A stretch of 64,000 nt of DNA from Quillaja saponaria (GCA_029379385.1 CM055607.1:8866001-8930000), one strand, 5' to 3'. Shown: positions 1 through 10,937, counted from the first letter of the stretch. The notes: a model not told the origin generated them from the letters alone. A program made the numbers and translations.

Positions 1-214
1 AGTTATAAATATTTTTTTTTTCTCAAAATGATCCCAAAACATTATTTTAAATTTAAGAGTCTCATGTTTTTTTCCCTTGAAACCAATTAATTTAAAGAAA
101 ATAACTTCTCTCCAGTATTAAATTTGTAAATATTATGCTACTTTCTTGATTTGTTATCACTATTTTTTTAGTATCTTAGAATTAACTCAGTTTTTAATTT
201 TGGCTTGGTCTTGG

Positions 215-668
215 TCTTGGTAATACTTTTTGAGAGGGTGTTTATGCTTATAAAGAGTATAAGTCAATTTTTTTTATGTTTGGTAAAAAAATAAAAAATA
301 AAAGTTAGGGTGTTTCTGTTCTGAGTTTTAAAAAGTCAGGAATACTTTTGAAAGCACCTTAATGAGAGTTTTGAAAAGACTAATATCACCTTAACTTTTA
401 ATGAAAATTTATTTTTATCCTTTAATTAATTAATATAGTTGGTTAATTATCTCTCTTTTAATTATATATGTCTATTATAGTCAATTTAAATCTTAGGAGC
501 AGTTTTACAATAAATTTACCAAATATTAATTTTGTGACTACTACTTATTGAAATCAGCTTTTATATTATTTTATCAAACACTACTGCTGTGACTTTTTTA
601 AAACAGCTTTAAGAGAGTCAAAAGAGCACAACATCTCTCAAAAAGCGATAACATTACCAAATCAAGTC
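215..668 (+). repeat. MITE-like non-autonomous element, copy 1
   Basis: The left end reads CTTGGTAATACTTTTTGAG and the right end, reverse-complemented, reads TTTGGTAATG followed by a similar TTTTTGAGAG, so the ends form imperfect terminal inverted repeats. The internal sequence is AT-rich and has no coding capacity. A related copy lies in the opposite orientation at about 22709-23087, where the stretch GAGAGGGTGTTTATGCTTAT recurs on the other strand. I could not fix a target-site duplication. The superfamily is therefore open. Confidence 0.5.
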
Positions 669-1540
669 TTAGACTTACAAGAATATTTTTGATCACTTTC
701 ATCCTCTAGAATTTAGAATTTTTCAATCAAGTTATATTTTCTTATTTTTATATTGTAATATTGTATATAAATAAATAAAATCTATATATTTTAACAATAA
801 AATACCAAAATGATGAGTTTTGCCTATGTGCACTTGTAACACTAGCCAGTAGTTGAGGAACATGTAAACGTACACCTAGATTGAATTCTCTTATATTTCT
901 TCATTTATTTTCTTATATTATTAATTATAAATCAATATATACAACACAAAAAAGATGGATGAATTTTCATTACTGAATAACAGCTTGCAATTTTTGGGAA
1001 CCAGATATTCCAAACCCAGCCCCAAGCGTAAAGATCAGTTAAGTACATATCCCTCACTTGTTTTTTATACATAAACTTAAATAGCTTAATGTTGTTATAC
1101 AAGTCAAAGTTGAAGGATATATAAAAAAATCCCAGCTTTGCATCTTAACGTAAATAAAATAAGGATGTGCTTTAGTCAAATACCAAACAAATATATACAT
1201 GCAACACAAATAAAAAATAAGAAAATAAGAAAATTTCCTTTTCAGTTAATTAATTATTAATAAAACTCTGACTTGTCCACAGGGAGCTAATTCTAAGACG
1301 CTAATATATATGTACTACTTTTTTTTCTTAAGTATGACTTTGAAATTTGATTTTTATGACTGCTATAATTTTGAACGTGAATTGTTTTCTATATTTTTAA
1401 GGATTTCTCATATGTTGTTAATAACCTCTTAGTGCCCCCCTTGATCAAGTTCATTAGAAATTAAAGAAGTTGAAAATAGAAATGTAATGAAGAACAAACA
1501 TGAAAACCGTTGAACAAGTTAAGCTCGTGACTTGCAGTAT
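669..1540. other. AT-rich intergenic stretch
   Basis: I see no gene, RNA or clear repeat here. The base composition is very AT-rich, with several short A and T runs. The last 100 bases lead into the promoter of the first peptide gene. Confidence 0.6.
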
Positions 1541-1550
1541 TCATGATCAG

Positions 1551-1557
1551 TATAAAT
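1551..1557 (+). promoter_or_regulatory. Probable TATA box of peptide gene 1
   Basis: TATAAAT lies 94 bases before the ATG at 1645. The other two intact peptide genes also have TATA-like stretches upstream (about 6970-6985 and 14093-14103), which supports the placement. The transcription start is inferred, not shown. Confidence 0.45.
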
Positions 1558-1644
1558 TGAAATAGAGCAAGATGCCATGCTCATATACTTGCATGCCATT
1601 ACATTTACAACTTACAAGCTCTGAAGCTAGCTAGGTCCTTCTCC

Positions 1645-1985
1645 ATGGGTTTCTCTTCCTTCTTCCCTTTCTTTGTTCTGCTAGTGTTAACATTAACCTC
1701 CACCTTCTTCATGCAGATGAATCATGTTAATGCAGGTTAGTCTTGCTTTTGTATATGTATATATTTCTTTAACAAATACTTGTACAGTACTTTTATTCTT
1801 TTTGACCACTATTTATTAATATTGGGCATTATTGATCTGATAAATATGACTTGTCACATGTGAGTTTATTTATTGAGTTTCATATGGATCGTATCCAAAT
1901 TGTAGATTTGCATATGAGGAAGCTTGGCCGCAAAGCTCCATTCCTGCCTCCTCCACCTCCAAGTAGAGCCCTTCCGCCTCATTAA
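1645..1985 (+). CDS. Small secreted proline-rich peptide precursor, gene 1
   Basis: Two exons, 1645-1735 and 1906-1985, are joined at a phase-1 intron (donor AG|GTTAG, acceptor TGTAG). They give 56 residues. The first 30 residues are a typical signal peptide: MGFSSFF, a long hydrophobic core, then NHVNA. The tail starts DLHMRKLGRKAP and ends in a run of five prolines followed by SRALPPH. The exon layout, length and DL[HQ]MRKL start of the tail match the genes at 7040 and 14157, which is the main evidence that it is real. I do not recognise the family. The PPPPP-SR/KR-type end loosely resembles IDA-like peptides, but the usual IDA motif is absent and IDA genes normally lack introns. It is probably exported and may be processed to a short signalling peptide; that is inference. 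The reading frame stays open for 39 codons beyond the stop. Confidence 0.65.
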
Positions 1986-3110
1986 ATAGGGCCGCTAAAT
2001 TCCATTGCTGCTAGGCCTGGCAGTATGATCTCGACGAGTCCACCACCTAGAAGGGTTCGGGAGATTGTGACCTCAAAATTAAGCAATAAACTATCTAGTA
2101 GTTAACTAGATGAATATGTAAACAATTTGATTGTATTCTCCACATTTTTTCATTTGTTATTTTTTGTTATTTTTATAATAAGTAGGACAAGAATCATTAT
2201 ACGTCTTTCCTACATTGTTTTACTAGATGTTGTTAATCAATACATAAATTATTTGTGTGGATTGTAATATCGTACAAGCTATTAGGTATCTTCAAGTTGG
2301 TATTTTGTTCCATGTAATATGAATTGTAAATTTTATTTTTTAACATATATTTTAGACCAATTGAACTTGGGACGTTATATGAATGTTTTAGTAAATTGAT
2401 GTAGAGCAGAAAACCTAGTATGACCCTATCCCTCCTAATGTTAATATATTAATCTACAGAATAGTAAATGAGTTTATGTTTTTTTTTTTTTATTATTCAC
2501 AACATGCCAATGACGTCTATAATGATAAAGTAAATATGTAACAAATTATCACGTCTTCCATTTTATAAAATTTTCATCCTATGAATTCAAGCTTATAAAA
2601 TGTAAAAATAAATAATACAAAATGAAGAAAAATCATTCAAGAGTTATTTTATATTTGAGAGCCGTGTAACTTGGCATACTTTATGAATAATGATTATGAG
2701 GATATAATGATGAAAAAGAAAGAAAAAAAAAATGATTGTATACAATTTGTCGAAGGTTGCGTTGCTCATGTAAGAACAAAGGTTGAAGATCGATATATCC
2801 TATATATGTTTTTGTAAATTAATCTTTGAAATTTTAAAATACTATTTAAATTAATGTTGAACATTGACCCCTTAAAAAAACAAATAGCTTTGCCAAGGCT
2901 AGGTGCCTTCTGGGGACTTGATCTGAAAAGCCACAATCCTTGGCTTGACTGACTATGGAGAATAAAATTCTTAAGGAATCAATCCCCTTAATTAAAGGTT
3001 AGGTACAGGGGAGAACAAAAAAAGAAAAAATACCAACTAAAATTAAAGGGAAAAATCCAGTTAAGTCAACTAATGATCAGGTCCAGAAAAAATAATTTAT
3101 GTGGACAAGC
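1986..3110. other. Intergenic, AT-rich
   Basis: Nothing supported beyond the in-frame open extension that follows peptide gene 1 (1986-2105). The rest is AT-rich DNA with T and A runs, for example around 2480 and 2725. Confidence 0.5.
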
Positions 3111-3614
3111 ATGGGTTTTCACTTTTCTAATAGTATAAATATGTACATGGCAGAAGAAAATCCTACATGGTCATCCCAACTGAACCAAATTGGCAAAATT
3201 GGTTTTAATTCTGCCCTGCATTCTCTGGTGCTTATAGTTCTTGTTGCTAACATTTTTTGCTTTCCACAACTGAGCTTTATCAGTGCAGGTCTGTATGCTT
3301 TTACTGTTGCTTCAAATATTTGGGAATGGACAACCCTTATCTTAAAAAACGCAATATTAATTTCTGTAATTTTTAATTTTCATTGCAAGGTTTATAAATT
3401 TCTACAGATTCCACTGTAAGGAGAATGATGACAAGAAAGATGCCTGCGCCTCCTCCACCACCAGTTGTAAGCAAACGGCCCCAAAATGAACCCAAAAATG
3501 CCGCAGCAACCAGCACCACCAACTAACCATAACCACAAGAGGCGGCCTGCAGCAGCACCACCTATTCATAACCACAAGCGTCGGCCTGCAGCACCACCAC
3601 CTAATTGTGTTTAA
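3111..3614 (+). pseudogene. Diverged, frameshifted fourth member of the peptide family
   Basis: Exon 1 would end at 3288 (GTGCAG|GTCTG) after a hydrophobic stretch, IGFNSALHSLVLIVLVANIF, ending in ISA. Exon 2 starts at 3408 after TTCTACAG and begins DSTVRRMMTRKMPAPPPPP. The phase-1 intron, its place just after the signal peptide, and the D-x-x-[MV]-R-[KR] start of the tail with a five-proline run all match the three intact genes. The frame stops at 3526. In the next frame (3486-3614) a 13-residue unit beginning HNHKRRPAA occurs twice in a row, so a one-base slip in the A runs near 3490-3497 probably split an older, longer tail. The hydrophobic segment is not at the N-terminus in this frame, and a TATAAATA at 3134 overlaps the apparent start. 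Gene decay is likely, but a short 38-residue tail could still be made. Confidence 0.5.
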
Positions 3615-4571
3615 ATGTGTAATAAAGTTTAAAATTAGGAGAATGTCTTTCGTTTGGGATTGTACTGTATGATCAGGAGAATGGAATAGCACAGTGAATA
3701 ACAATTTATTGGTGGGGAAGATATCTAAAACTGGGATTTTTACTTGGTTTGGTTAGGTGAGCCTTGCCGTGCAGTAGAGCAACCCATGGGCAACTCGCGA
3801 AAAAGAAAATCAATAAGCAGAACACGATCCTCTAGTTTCTTTTTTGTTTTTCTTCCTGTTAATTATGAGTATTTGCCTGCTCCTAAACTTTCGTTTAGTC
3901 ACCTTGATCATTTTGTTGATATTGGTAGACCTTAGAGTTATGTTCATATTGGCTTATATTGTAATACAGGCATACAGAGCTCTATTCGTTTAATGCAATT
4001 GCAGGTTCATGTCGTATATCTAAAAATTCTATCCCTTATAAGTAGAAAATCAAGAGGCATAACATGATCTTCTACTTCTTGTTTCATTATATATGCTCCA
4101 AAACTTCCTTTTAATCACCTCAATCAGACTGCTTAATTTGTTGCTTGCTTGATTGTCGGCTAATGTTACAGATCTGAGTCTGTGAAAATTGGGTTGGAAA
4201 CCCAAGCCAACTCCACCCCCATCTCCAGATCCTAACAAGGTGTATCACAATTTCCACCTGAAGAAGGAGCAGGGATTAAATCTGGACATGTCTGAGTTCT
4301 TAATAGCATGATCATATTTGTTTCTATTAATGGATTACAATTGGGTGCTATCTCAGTCTTAGACTTGACACTACTGTAACTGGTTGATTGTCAGTTTGTG
4401 CCAGCTAGGTTGTTCTTCATATTGTTTATGTTTAACTAAATCACGATGATCCAAATACTTATTCTCTGTTGGTTCACCCTGAAAATTTGAGAACACCTTT
4501 TTTTAGTCAAATCCAGGGTTGGCTCAAACATTGTAGAATCACTCAACATCTCTCATTGACTGACAGAAAAT
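3615..4571. other. Intergenic, with a weak diverged repeat
   Basis: Two stretches, about 3805-3912 and 4045-4130, resemble each other weakly: both start GAAAATCAA and contain variants of AACACGATCCTCTAG. No convincing gene is seen. Confidence 0.4.
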
Positions 4572-4716
4572 AAATTAATAATGCATAAACATTATAAGGT
4601 CTATACAAATAATTAGACTTACATCTGAGATGCTCATCATATACTTCTTCAATTTTCCTGTCAACAAATAATTAGCATGAACAAGTTGCAAAAAGGAATA
4701 AGAGGTAAGAAATACA

Positions 4717-5274
4717 TCATCCTCGTATTGTCCGAGAGTGATTTTGGAATTTAAGCTGAAGTTTTACATGGTAAGTAGCATTCATATCAGATTGTTGCAT
4801 GTCAATCAGAGCAAAAACCGCAAGACCGCGAGCAAGAGCAAAAGAACCTGTGCCTCCAACAACAGTAAGTTCTTTTATGTCCTTATGGGCAACATGCTTG
4901 GCCCGCACACCAAGGCTACCTGAATAATCTGGTGTGTCAAATGTCAAATATATAACATTGAATGCCGAATGTGCAAATTGCTCCATAGGGATTATGAAGC
5001 CTTGAACTTTCCACACAATCCGGGAAATGTTCTCGGGTCCCCCTGTAAGTGCTCGTTGAAAGATAAATGCTCCGGCATCTGCTGGCAGAGCAGGCTGTAC
5101 ATTAGAGCTTGATATGTGATGTTGTTGGATGTACAGGGACAGAGCAAGCCAAGGCCTTGAATGATTTGATGTTTTTTTTTTTTTGGAAACTGGGGAAAAC
5201 AAAGCCAAAAGATGACTGCTAATGTTGCTAAATGCTAATGAAACTGCAATGCAAAATGTGATCCTAGGCAGCAA
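4717..5274 (-). pseudogene. Dirigent protein gene copy 1, start codon lost
   Basis: The frame encodes a full-length dirigent domain of 185 codons, typical for the family. Recognisable blocks are RPWLALSLYIQQ, ADAGAFIF, GFIIPMEQFAHSAFN, YLTFDTPDYSGSLGV, HKDIKELTVVGGTGSFALAR and the end NATYHVKLQLKF. Dirigent proteins are secreted and steer the stereochemistry of phenoxy-radical coupling in lignan and related pathways. The hydrophobic leader (LLPRITFCIAVSLA) fits a signal peptide. However, the position of the start codon reads TTG, with an in-frame TGA four codons upstream. Copy 2 keeps ATGATG there, within a 10-base stretch (ATCATGTACT on the plus strand) that is missing here. An A13 run encodes KKKK near residues 31-34. 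The domain is intact but normal initiation is not; use of the internal Met near residue 96 would remove half the domain. Confidence 0.8.
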
Positions 5275-5429
5275 TGAACCTTTTCAAAATACGGAGATTA
5301 CATTTCCTGTAGAGAGAAACTTGTTCCTCATGGTTAAATGTTTTGGGAACCTAATCCATGTGTGTGGTGGCAGCAGCCCAATACCAAATCCATGTTGAGA
5401 TTGCTTTTTTTTTTTTTTTTATCTATCAA

Positions 5430-6100
5430 ACAATGCAGTATAAACAAACTCAAAGCACTAGAAAAACCCTTCCTAGACCTAGTCTAGTCTTTCCACAACC
5501 TGACTTTGAAAAGTTCCAAATTAGCAAGAATGGAAACAAGAGCACAATTTTGATTAGCTGGGATTTTCGAAGCATCAAAATCACAGTGATCAAAGATTGG
5601 GAAGCATGGTAATTTAAAAATTGGTATTCATCTCAAATAAAAACAGAGTATCTATCATCACCAACTATACTACCTCATATGATAACCGATAATTTCAAAT
5701 TAAAAATTATTATGGTAAGTGACTTTGTTTAATATTGAGTAAAGCAATTACAAACACAAAAGCAAGCTATTTGCGTCATTTTGCCACAAACAAGCTCTGT
5801 GTAAACTCTTTTCTCATCTATTCTTTTTTTTTTTTTTTTTTTTTTTTTTTTGATCTTTTCTCAACTATTCAGTTTTGTCTTCTCAGTTTCTTTGTAATTT
5901 CATTTCAAGTTTGATATTGTGGGTAAATATATTTGGAAAGGGTAAGAACCTCGGTGGGCTTATAATCTAAGAAACCATACTTTTGCAACCAAAACATTGT
6001 AAGGGTTTATCGAAAGGGAATCCTTCCAACAAATCTCGAAGGCCTGGGCTTAACCCAAGCCCAAGAGGGGGTTTGATATAATTTTCAACCTAGCAGTAAA
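5430..6100 (+). repeat. Spacer module, first copy in unit 1
   Basis: This roughly 600-base non-coding module runs from GCAGTATAAACAAACTC to the GAAGGCCTGGGCTTAACCC region. Related copies lie at 7870-8397 (continuing near 9352), 11095-13090 (interrupted by a transposon) and 15050-15570. Each unit of the large duplication therefore has one copy before and one after its peptide gene. A T run of about 30 bases lies near 5823. Confidence 0.65.
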
Positions 6101-7039
6101 TGAAACCGATTAGATCTAAACAATTTTTTTTTACTAATAATGTATACTTCAATAAACATGATTTATAATACATCAGCTCATCTGACTAAAATCTATAATT
6201 GGTATGCATTAATGACACATGAAACTGTCTTATTTAACTAATTAAAGGTGTAACTTTTTTTCCAAGTAAATATGTTAAGACTTAAAATTAGAAGATAAAA
6301 ATATTGACTTCTCCATTTTTTTTCATACCCGGTCATCCTATTAATTGGCGACTGTTTTGATCAATACCTTAACTTTTTTCCATATATTGTCAACAATTGC
6401 AAGTCTTAATGGTAGGAATAACTATTTGGGTCCATATTGTTCTTATTTTATTTCTTTTTTATTGCTTCAATTCACGTTTTTCCTTTGATTGGAATGGACC
6501 AAAGCCATTCTTTTCCGAATAATGCAAACATTCAAAGTCTAATTTCAGTCTCCATAAATATTTTCCACGCAAGCTACCCATTCATCTATCAATTATGAAG
6601 TTATGAACACGGCTGCACAATTATTTTTCAACTAGTTTAAACTCTTAGGCCAGGGCAATGAGCCAATGAGATTAATGGCCATCAAAGAATATTCATGGAG
6701 TGATTCAAACTCAACTAATGAGAGAGGATTAAGCAAATCACTTATTTCTAAGTCAAGCGTTATATTGCTTCACATTTTAATTAATATTGACTATATATTA
6801 ATTAATTTTATGTATTTGAGGATAATTTAGCTAACAGAATTTCATCATTCAAACCTTTGATCATAGATTCAAACCTTCGTGTGAAAATGTCTTGTTGAAA
6901 TTGAATACCATGTATATTCAAAACCTACAAACTTAAAAAGTTGATCAGAATTTATAGCTGACAAGAGTACTATATATATATATAAATCTGAATTAAGTAA
7001 AGACAGACATGCTCGTATAATATTGTACAAGCTAGCTAG

Positions 7040-7520
7040 ATGGGTTTATCTTCCTTTTTCAATTTTCTTCTTCTCCTCGTATTAATCACTTCCACCTTCT
7101 TCATGCAGTTGAACCAAGTTAAAGCAGGTTTGTCTTTTGCTACGTATACGTATTTGTTTCTATATGTATAAACAACCAAATTTCAGGAAAATATTTTTAA
7201 CAAAATTAAAAATTATTAGATGCAACTATATATGAAATTTAGTTCATATTAAGTTTTTATTTACATGATTCAAATGTTGACTAGATTTGAGATCGAGAAT
7301 TACAATTTGCTAAAAGTGGAAGTTATTAAAAAAAATTGCAAAATTTGCAATAAAAAGTTGTACATAATAATTACTTAATTTAATTAGTGTTACGATAAAT
7401 TACTTGATCTTATGTGCATACTCAAATATATTTGTAGATCTGCAGATGAGAAAATTACGTCTCATGGCAAGTCCACCTCCTGCTCCAAGACGAGCAGGTT
7501 CTATTCATCAGGACCGCTAG
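7040..7520 (+). CDS. Small secreted proline-rich peptide precursor, gene 2
   Basis: Exons 7040-7127 and 7438-7520 are joined at a phase-1 intron (GCAG|GTTTG ... TTGTAG|AT), giving 56 residues. The signal peptide MGLSSFFNFLLLLVL...NQVKA is almost identical to that of gene 3. The tail is DLQMRKLRLMASPPPAPR followed by RAGSIHQDR. It lies in unit 1 of the tandem duplication and is the paralogue of gene 3 in unit 2. The proline run is interrupted by Ala, and the last eight residues differ sharply from gene 3. Function is unknown; secretion is inferred from the leader. A TATA-like stretch lies about 60-70 bases before the ATG. The ATG was chosen because it starts the shared MG[FL]SSFF leader in all three genes. 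Confidence 0.7.
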
Positions 7521-7865
7521 CCCTACGCACAGCATCAGAATCCCACACCGTTGCTGTGAAGAAGGGAGTGAGAATTGAGAATGATGAGTGACATCTATAA
7601 ATTACATAATCAATGAATTTAATTAGTAGCTAAGGGAAGGGTAAACACCTTGGTACAAATTAAGAGTTGTCATCTCTTTTCTTTATTTTTTATGGGTCTC
7701 TTATTCGTGCACATAACAAATTGTTGATTCTCTCACATAGACATGGTGCCAATATTCACATTGGTTTCGCATATATATTAGACATTCACTAAATTAAGTG
7801 CATCTTAATGGTAAACCATTTGATCCCCAACCTCATTCTATTTGAACAAGTTTCCCCCCTCCAAA

Positions 7866-8397
7866 ATAGTGCAGAATAAACAAACTCAAAACTCTACAAA
7901 AGCCCAGCCTAGACCAACTCTTTCCACAACTTGACTTTGACAATGTTCCAGAAGAGAATTTTACAATGTATATAACAGGAATGGGAAAAAGAGCACAATC
8001 TTGATCAACTTGAATTTTCTAAGCACAAAACCACAGTGATCAAAAATTGGGAAGCATGGTAACTTAAAAATTGGTGTTCATCGATCTCAGATAAATACAG
8101 AGTATCTATCTCTATAAATTATACAAAGTACGTAAGGTCATATGAAAACCAACAATTTCAAATTGGAAATTATGCGAAATGACTTTATTAAAGATACAGT
8201 GAAGCAATTGCAAACCCAAAAACAAGCTGTTTTTCCCTTATGCATCATTTATGTAAACTCTTTTCTCAACTACTCAATTTTGCTTTCTCAATTTCTTTGT
8301 AATCTCATGTTCTGGTCTTGTTGGTAAATAATACTTTGAACGGTAAGAATCCAAGAAACCAAAATTTTGCAACTTAAACATTGTAAGGCTTTACCAA
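7866..8397 (+). repeat. Spacer module, second copy in unit 1
   Basis: Similar to 5430-6010, including TTTCCACAACTTGACTTTGA and CAGTGATCAAAAATTGGGAA. It breaks off at about 8397 and resumes after 9352, with about 950 bases of other repeats between. ORFs across it are incidental. Confidence 0.6.
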
Positions 8398-8404
8398 CAG
8401 AGAA

Positions 8405-8620
8405 AAACTTACTCTGAGTCATTGCAACGGCTCTTGAAATAAGCCAATAAATATATGTCATATGCTGAAGTAATTAATGACAACTAAAACATCCAGTCAA
8501 ACCAGATCAAATAAACTTACTTTGAGTCATTGCAACGGCTCTTGAAATAAATCAATAAATATATGTCACATGCTAAATTAATGACAACTAAAACATTCTG
8601 TCAAACCAAACCAAATAATT
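8405..8620 (+). repeat. 108-bp direct repeat, two copies
   Basis: The unit starting AAACTTACTCTGAGTCATTG at 8405 is repeated at 8513 with a few substitutions and a small deletion. The matching pair in unit 2 of the large duplication lies at about 15583-15790. Confidence 0.75.
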
Positions 8621-8697
8621 TTTTTTTTAACAAATGGGCTTAGACACGTAGGATGCCAAGTGTGTATTCAGTAATCCACATCAACAATGTTTAGGTT

Positions 8698-9280
8698 AAG
8701 TTGGATGGCAATTGTCGAGAAGTTAACTGAAATAATTTTTAAATTGTAGGGAATCAATTAAAATCATTTTTTTAGTATAGTACGAAACGGGATAGAATCA
8801 AATTACATGAACCAAAAGTATAATTAAGGCAAATAATTTTTAATTTTAAAATGATTAGAGACAAGTTGGACGACAATTGTCAAGAATTTAACAACAATAA
8901 TTTTTAAACTGTAGGGATCCAATTACAATCATTTTTTAATTATAGTAACGAAACTAGAATCTGAACCAAACTGGCAAAAAATATTTACTTTAACCTAAAT
9001 TTTTTAAGTTGGATGACAATTGTCGAGAAGTTAATTGAAACAATTTTTAAATTGTAGGGAACCAATTACGATCATTTTTTTAGTTTAGTAACGAAACTGG
9101 TATTAGAATCAAACTACATGAATCAAAACTAAAAGTATAATGAAGGCAACTTAATTTTTAACTTTATGATGATTAGAGATAAGCTGGATGACAAGTGTCG
9201 AGAATTTAACAGAAATAATTTTTAAACTGTAGGAATCCAATTACAATCATTTTTTTAGTATAGTAACGAAGTTGGAATCA
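8698..9280 (+). repeat. Alternating A-B-A-B tandem repeat
   Basis: Four related monomers start near 8698, 8863, 9006 and 9181. Each contains a form of AAGTTGGATGACAATTGTCGAG, then AATTTTTAAATTGTAGGGAA, then a TAGTAACGAAA end. Monomers 1 and 3 resemble each other most, as do 2 and 4, so the true unit is a dimer of about 310 bases. The same array occurs at about 15867-16455, which dates it before the segmental duplication. Confidence 0.7.
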
Positions 9281-10400
9281 AAAATTATAATTAACGCTAA
9301 TATTTACTCTAACCAAAATTTTGCAACTTAAACATTGTCTGGCTTTACCAGAAGAATACACTTTCAATAATTTTCAAAGGCCTGGGGCCCTGGGCCAAAC
9401 CCAGGCACAAGAGGGGGATTTGGTAGGAATTACGCTCAAGTCGGATAAACTATCAAGACACCTTTATCTTGGGGTCTTAGATCTAACAAATAATAATATA
9501 ATTTAGTTGGTATTTTCCTAACACAAATTTTTTATAAAAAAAATTATTAATGGTAAAATTGTTGAGTTAGACATTTCTATAAATTAATGAGTTTTAATAA
9601 TTCATATCATTTGCTCTGTCGTACACACACGTGTGTGTTTACTCTTTTTTTTCTTTTTTAAATACAAAGATGGATTCTCTAGTACAATAATAGGTGAATT
9701 GAGAAATTAGAGACACAAAAAAAATATTTTTTCACTTTATAAAATATTTCTTACTATTTAGAATGATTTTTAATTGCAATACATATATTTTGTGTGACAT
9801 CATCTATCAATTTAAAAAGTAAAATATAGTCAAAAAGTTTATTCTAAAAAATATGATGTCTTTTTAACAAAACGGCTCGTGATCATATTCGCTGTATAAA
9901 TGTTATCCATTTAAAATTTTGTTAGCACAGCAAGGATTCCATTCAAGATTTTTTTTTTTTTTTTTTTTTTTCCTTCTTTGTTGGGAGGGAATTAATCCAG
10001 GACCAACTCAAAGTTGGAATTTCACTTATTCGGTTTCTTTTGTTGGCCTTAATTTGTTTTGGCTCATTTTCTTGCTTGCTTGTGAGTTGGAACTTTTCTA
10101 TGAAGACCAGAGAAGAGAACCTTAGTTTGGCCAATCAGCATGACAGGTGAGGTAGAAATAGAATCATTACCAATCCAAAAACGGAACGGCTAATGTTCTG
10201 AAAAAATATCCAAAGGACTTAGCTGTCAAATTAATAATGCATAACATTATAAGGTCTATGTCATTAATCCTCTCATATATCTATACAAATAAGATTTTTA
10301 TCTGAGATGCCCATAATATACTTCAATTTTCCTGTCAATAAATAATTAGCATGAACAAGTTGCAAAAGGGAATAAGAGGTAATAAAAATAAAATCCTACA

Positions 10401-10937
10401 TCATGCTCGTATTGTCCGAGAGTGATTTTGGAATTTAAGCTGAAGTTTTACATGGTAAGTAGCATTCATATCAGATTGTTGCATGTCAATCTGAGCACAA
10501 ACCGCAAGACCCCGAGCAAGAGCAAAAGAACCTGTGCCCTCCAACAACAGTAAGTTCTTCTGTGTCCTTGTGGGCAACATGCTTGGCCTGCACACTAAAG
10601 CTTCCTGAATATATAAACATTGAATGCCGAATTAATGTGCAAATTGCTCCATAGGGATTATGAAGCCTTGAACTTTCCCCACAATCCGGGAAATGTTCTC
10701 GGGTCCCTCTGTAAGTACTCGTGAAAGATGAATGCTCCGGCATCTGCTGGCTGAGCAGACTGTGAATTAGAGCTTGATATGTGAGGCTGTTGGATGTATA
10801 GGGACAGAACAAGCCAAGGCCTTGAATGATTTGATGTTTTTTTTTTTTTTGGGAAACTGGTGAAAACAAAGCCAAAAGATGACTGGTACTGTTGCCAATG
10901 AAACTGCAATGCAAAATGTGATCCTAGGCAGCATCAT
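10401..10937 (-). pseudogene. Dirigent protein gene copy 2, frameshifted
   Basis: Dirigent blocks appear in three different frames: SRPWLVLSLYIQQPHISSSN and ADAGAFIF in one, SVQAKHVAHKDTEELTVVGG in another, and GTGSFALARGLAVCAQ to NATYHVKLQLKF in a third. Compared with copy 1, there is an extra G in the GGTG motif codons (CTGTGCCCTCC on the plus strand), an inserted TTAA near 10631, a deletion of about two dozen bases around the YLTFDTP region, and a run of 14 rather than 13 A/T near 10836-10850. The ATGATG start (10937) is kept. This gene cannot make a dirigent protein. Confidence 0.88.

Larger units (their letters stand above)
4572..10227 (+). repeat. Tandem segmental duplication, unit 1
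   Basis: This unit carries, in order, a dirigent gene on the minus strand, a spacer module, a peptide gene, the spacer module again, short tandem repeats, and a distal segment around 9900-10220. The whole series recurs in the same order at 10228-17377. Unit 1 starts AAATTAATAATGCAT and ends GGACTTAGCTGTC. The boundaries were set where similarity to unit 2 begins and ends. Confidence 0.85.

Noticed and set aside
1645..1985. Assignment of the peptide genes to the IDA-like family
   Set aside because: The PIPPSxPSKRHN-type motif is missing and the genes have an intron, so only a loose resemblance is stated.
3402..3704. 100-codon minus-strand frame with WWCCRP repeats
   Set aside because: It is the antisense of the 39-bp repeat and proline codons of the fourth peptide gene.
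9943..10134. Minus-strand frame with poly-Lys end
   Set aside because: Made by a long T run in non-coding DNA that is repeated near 17115.
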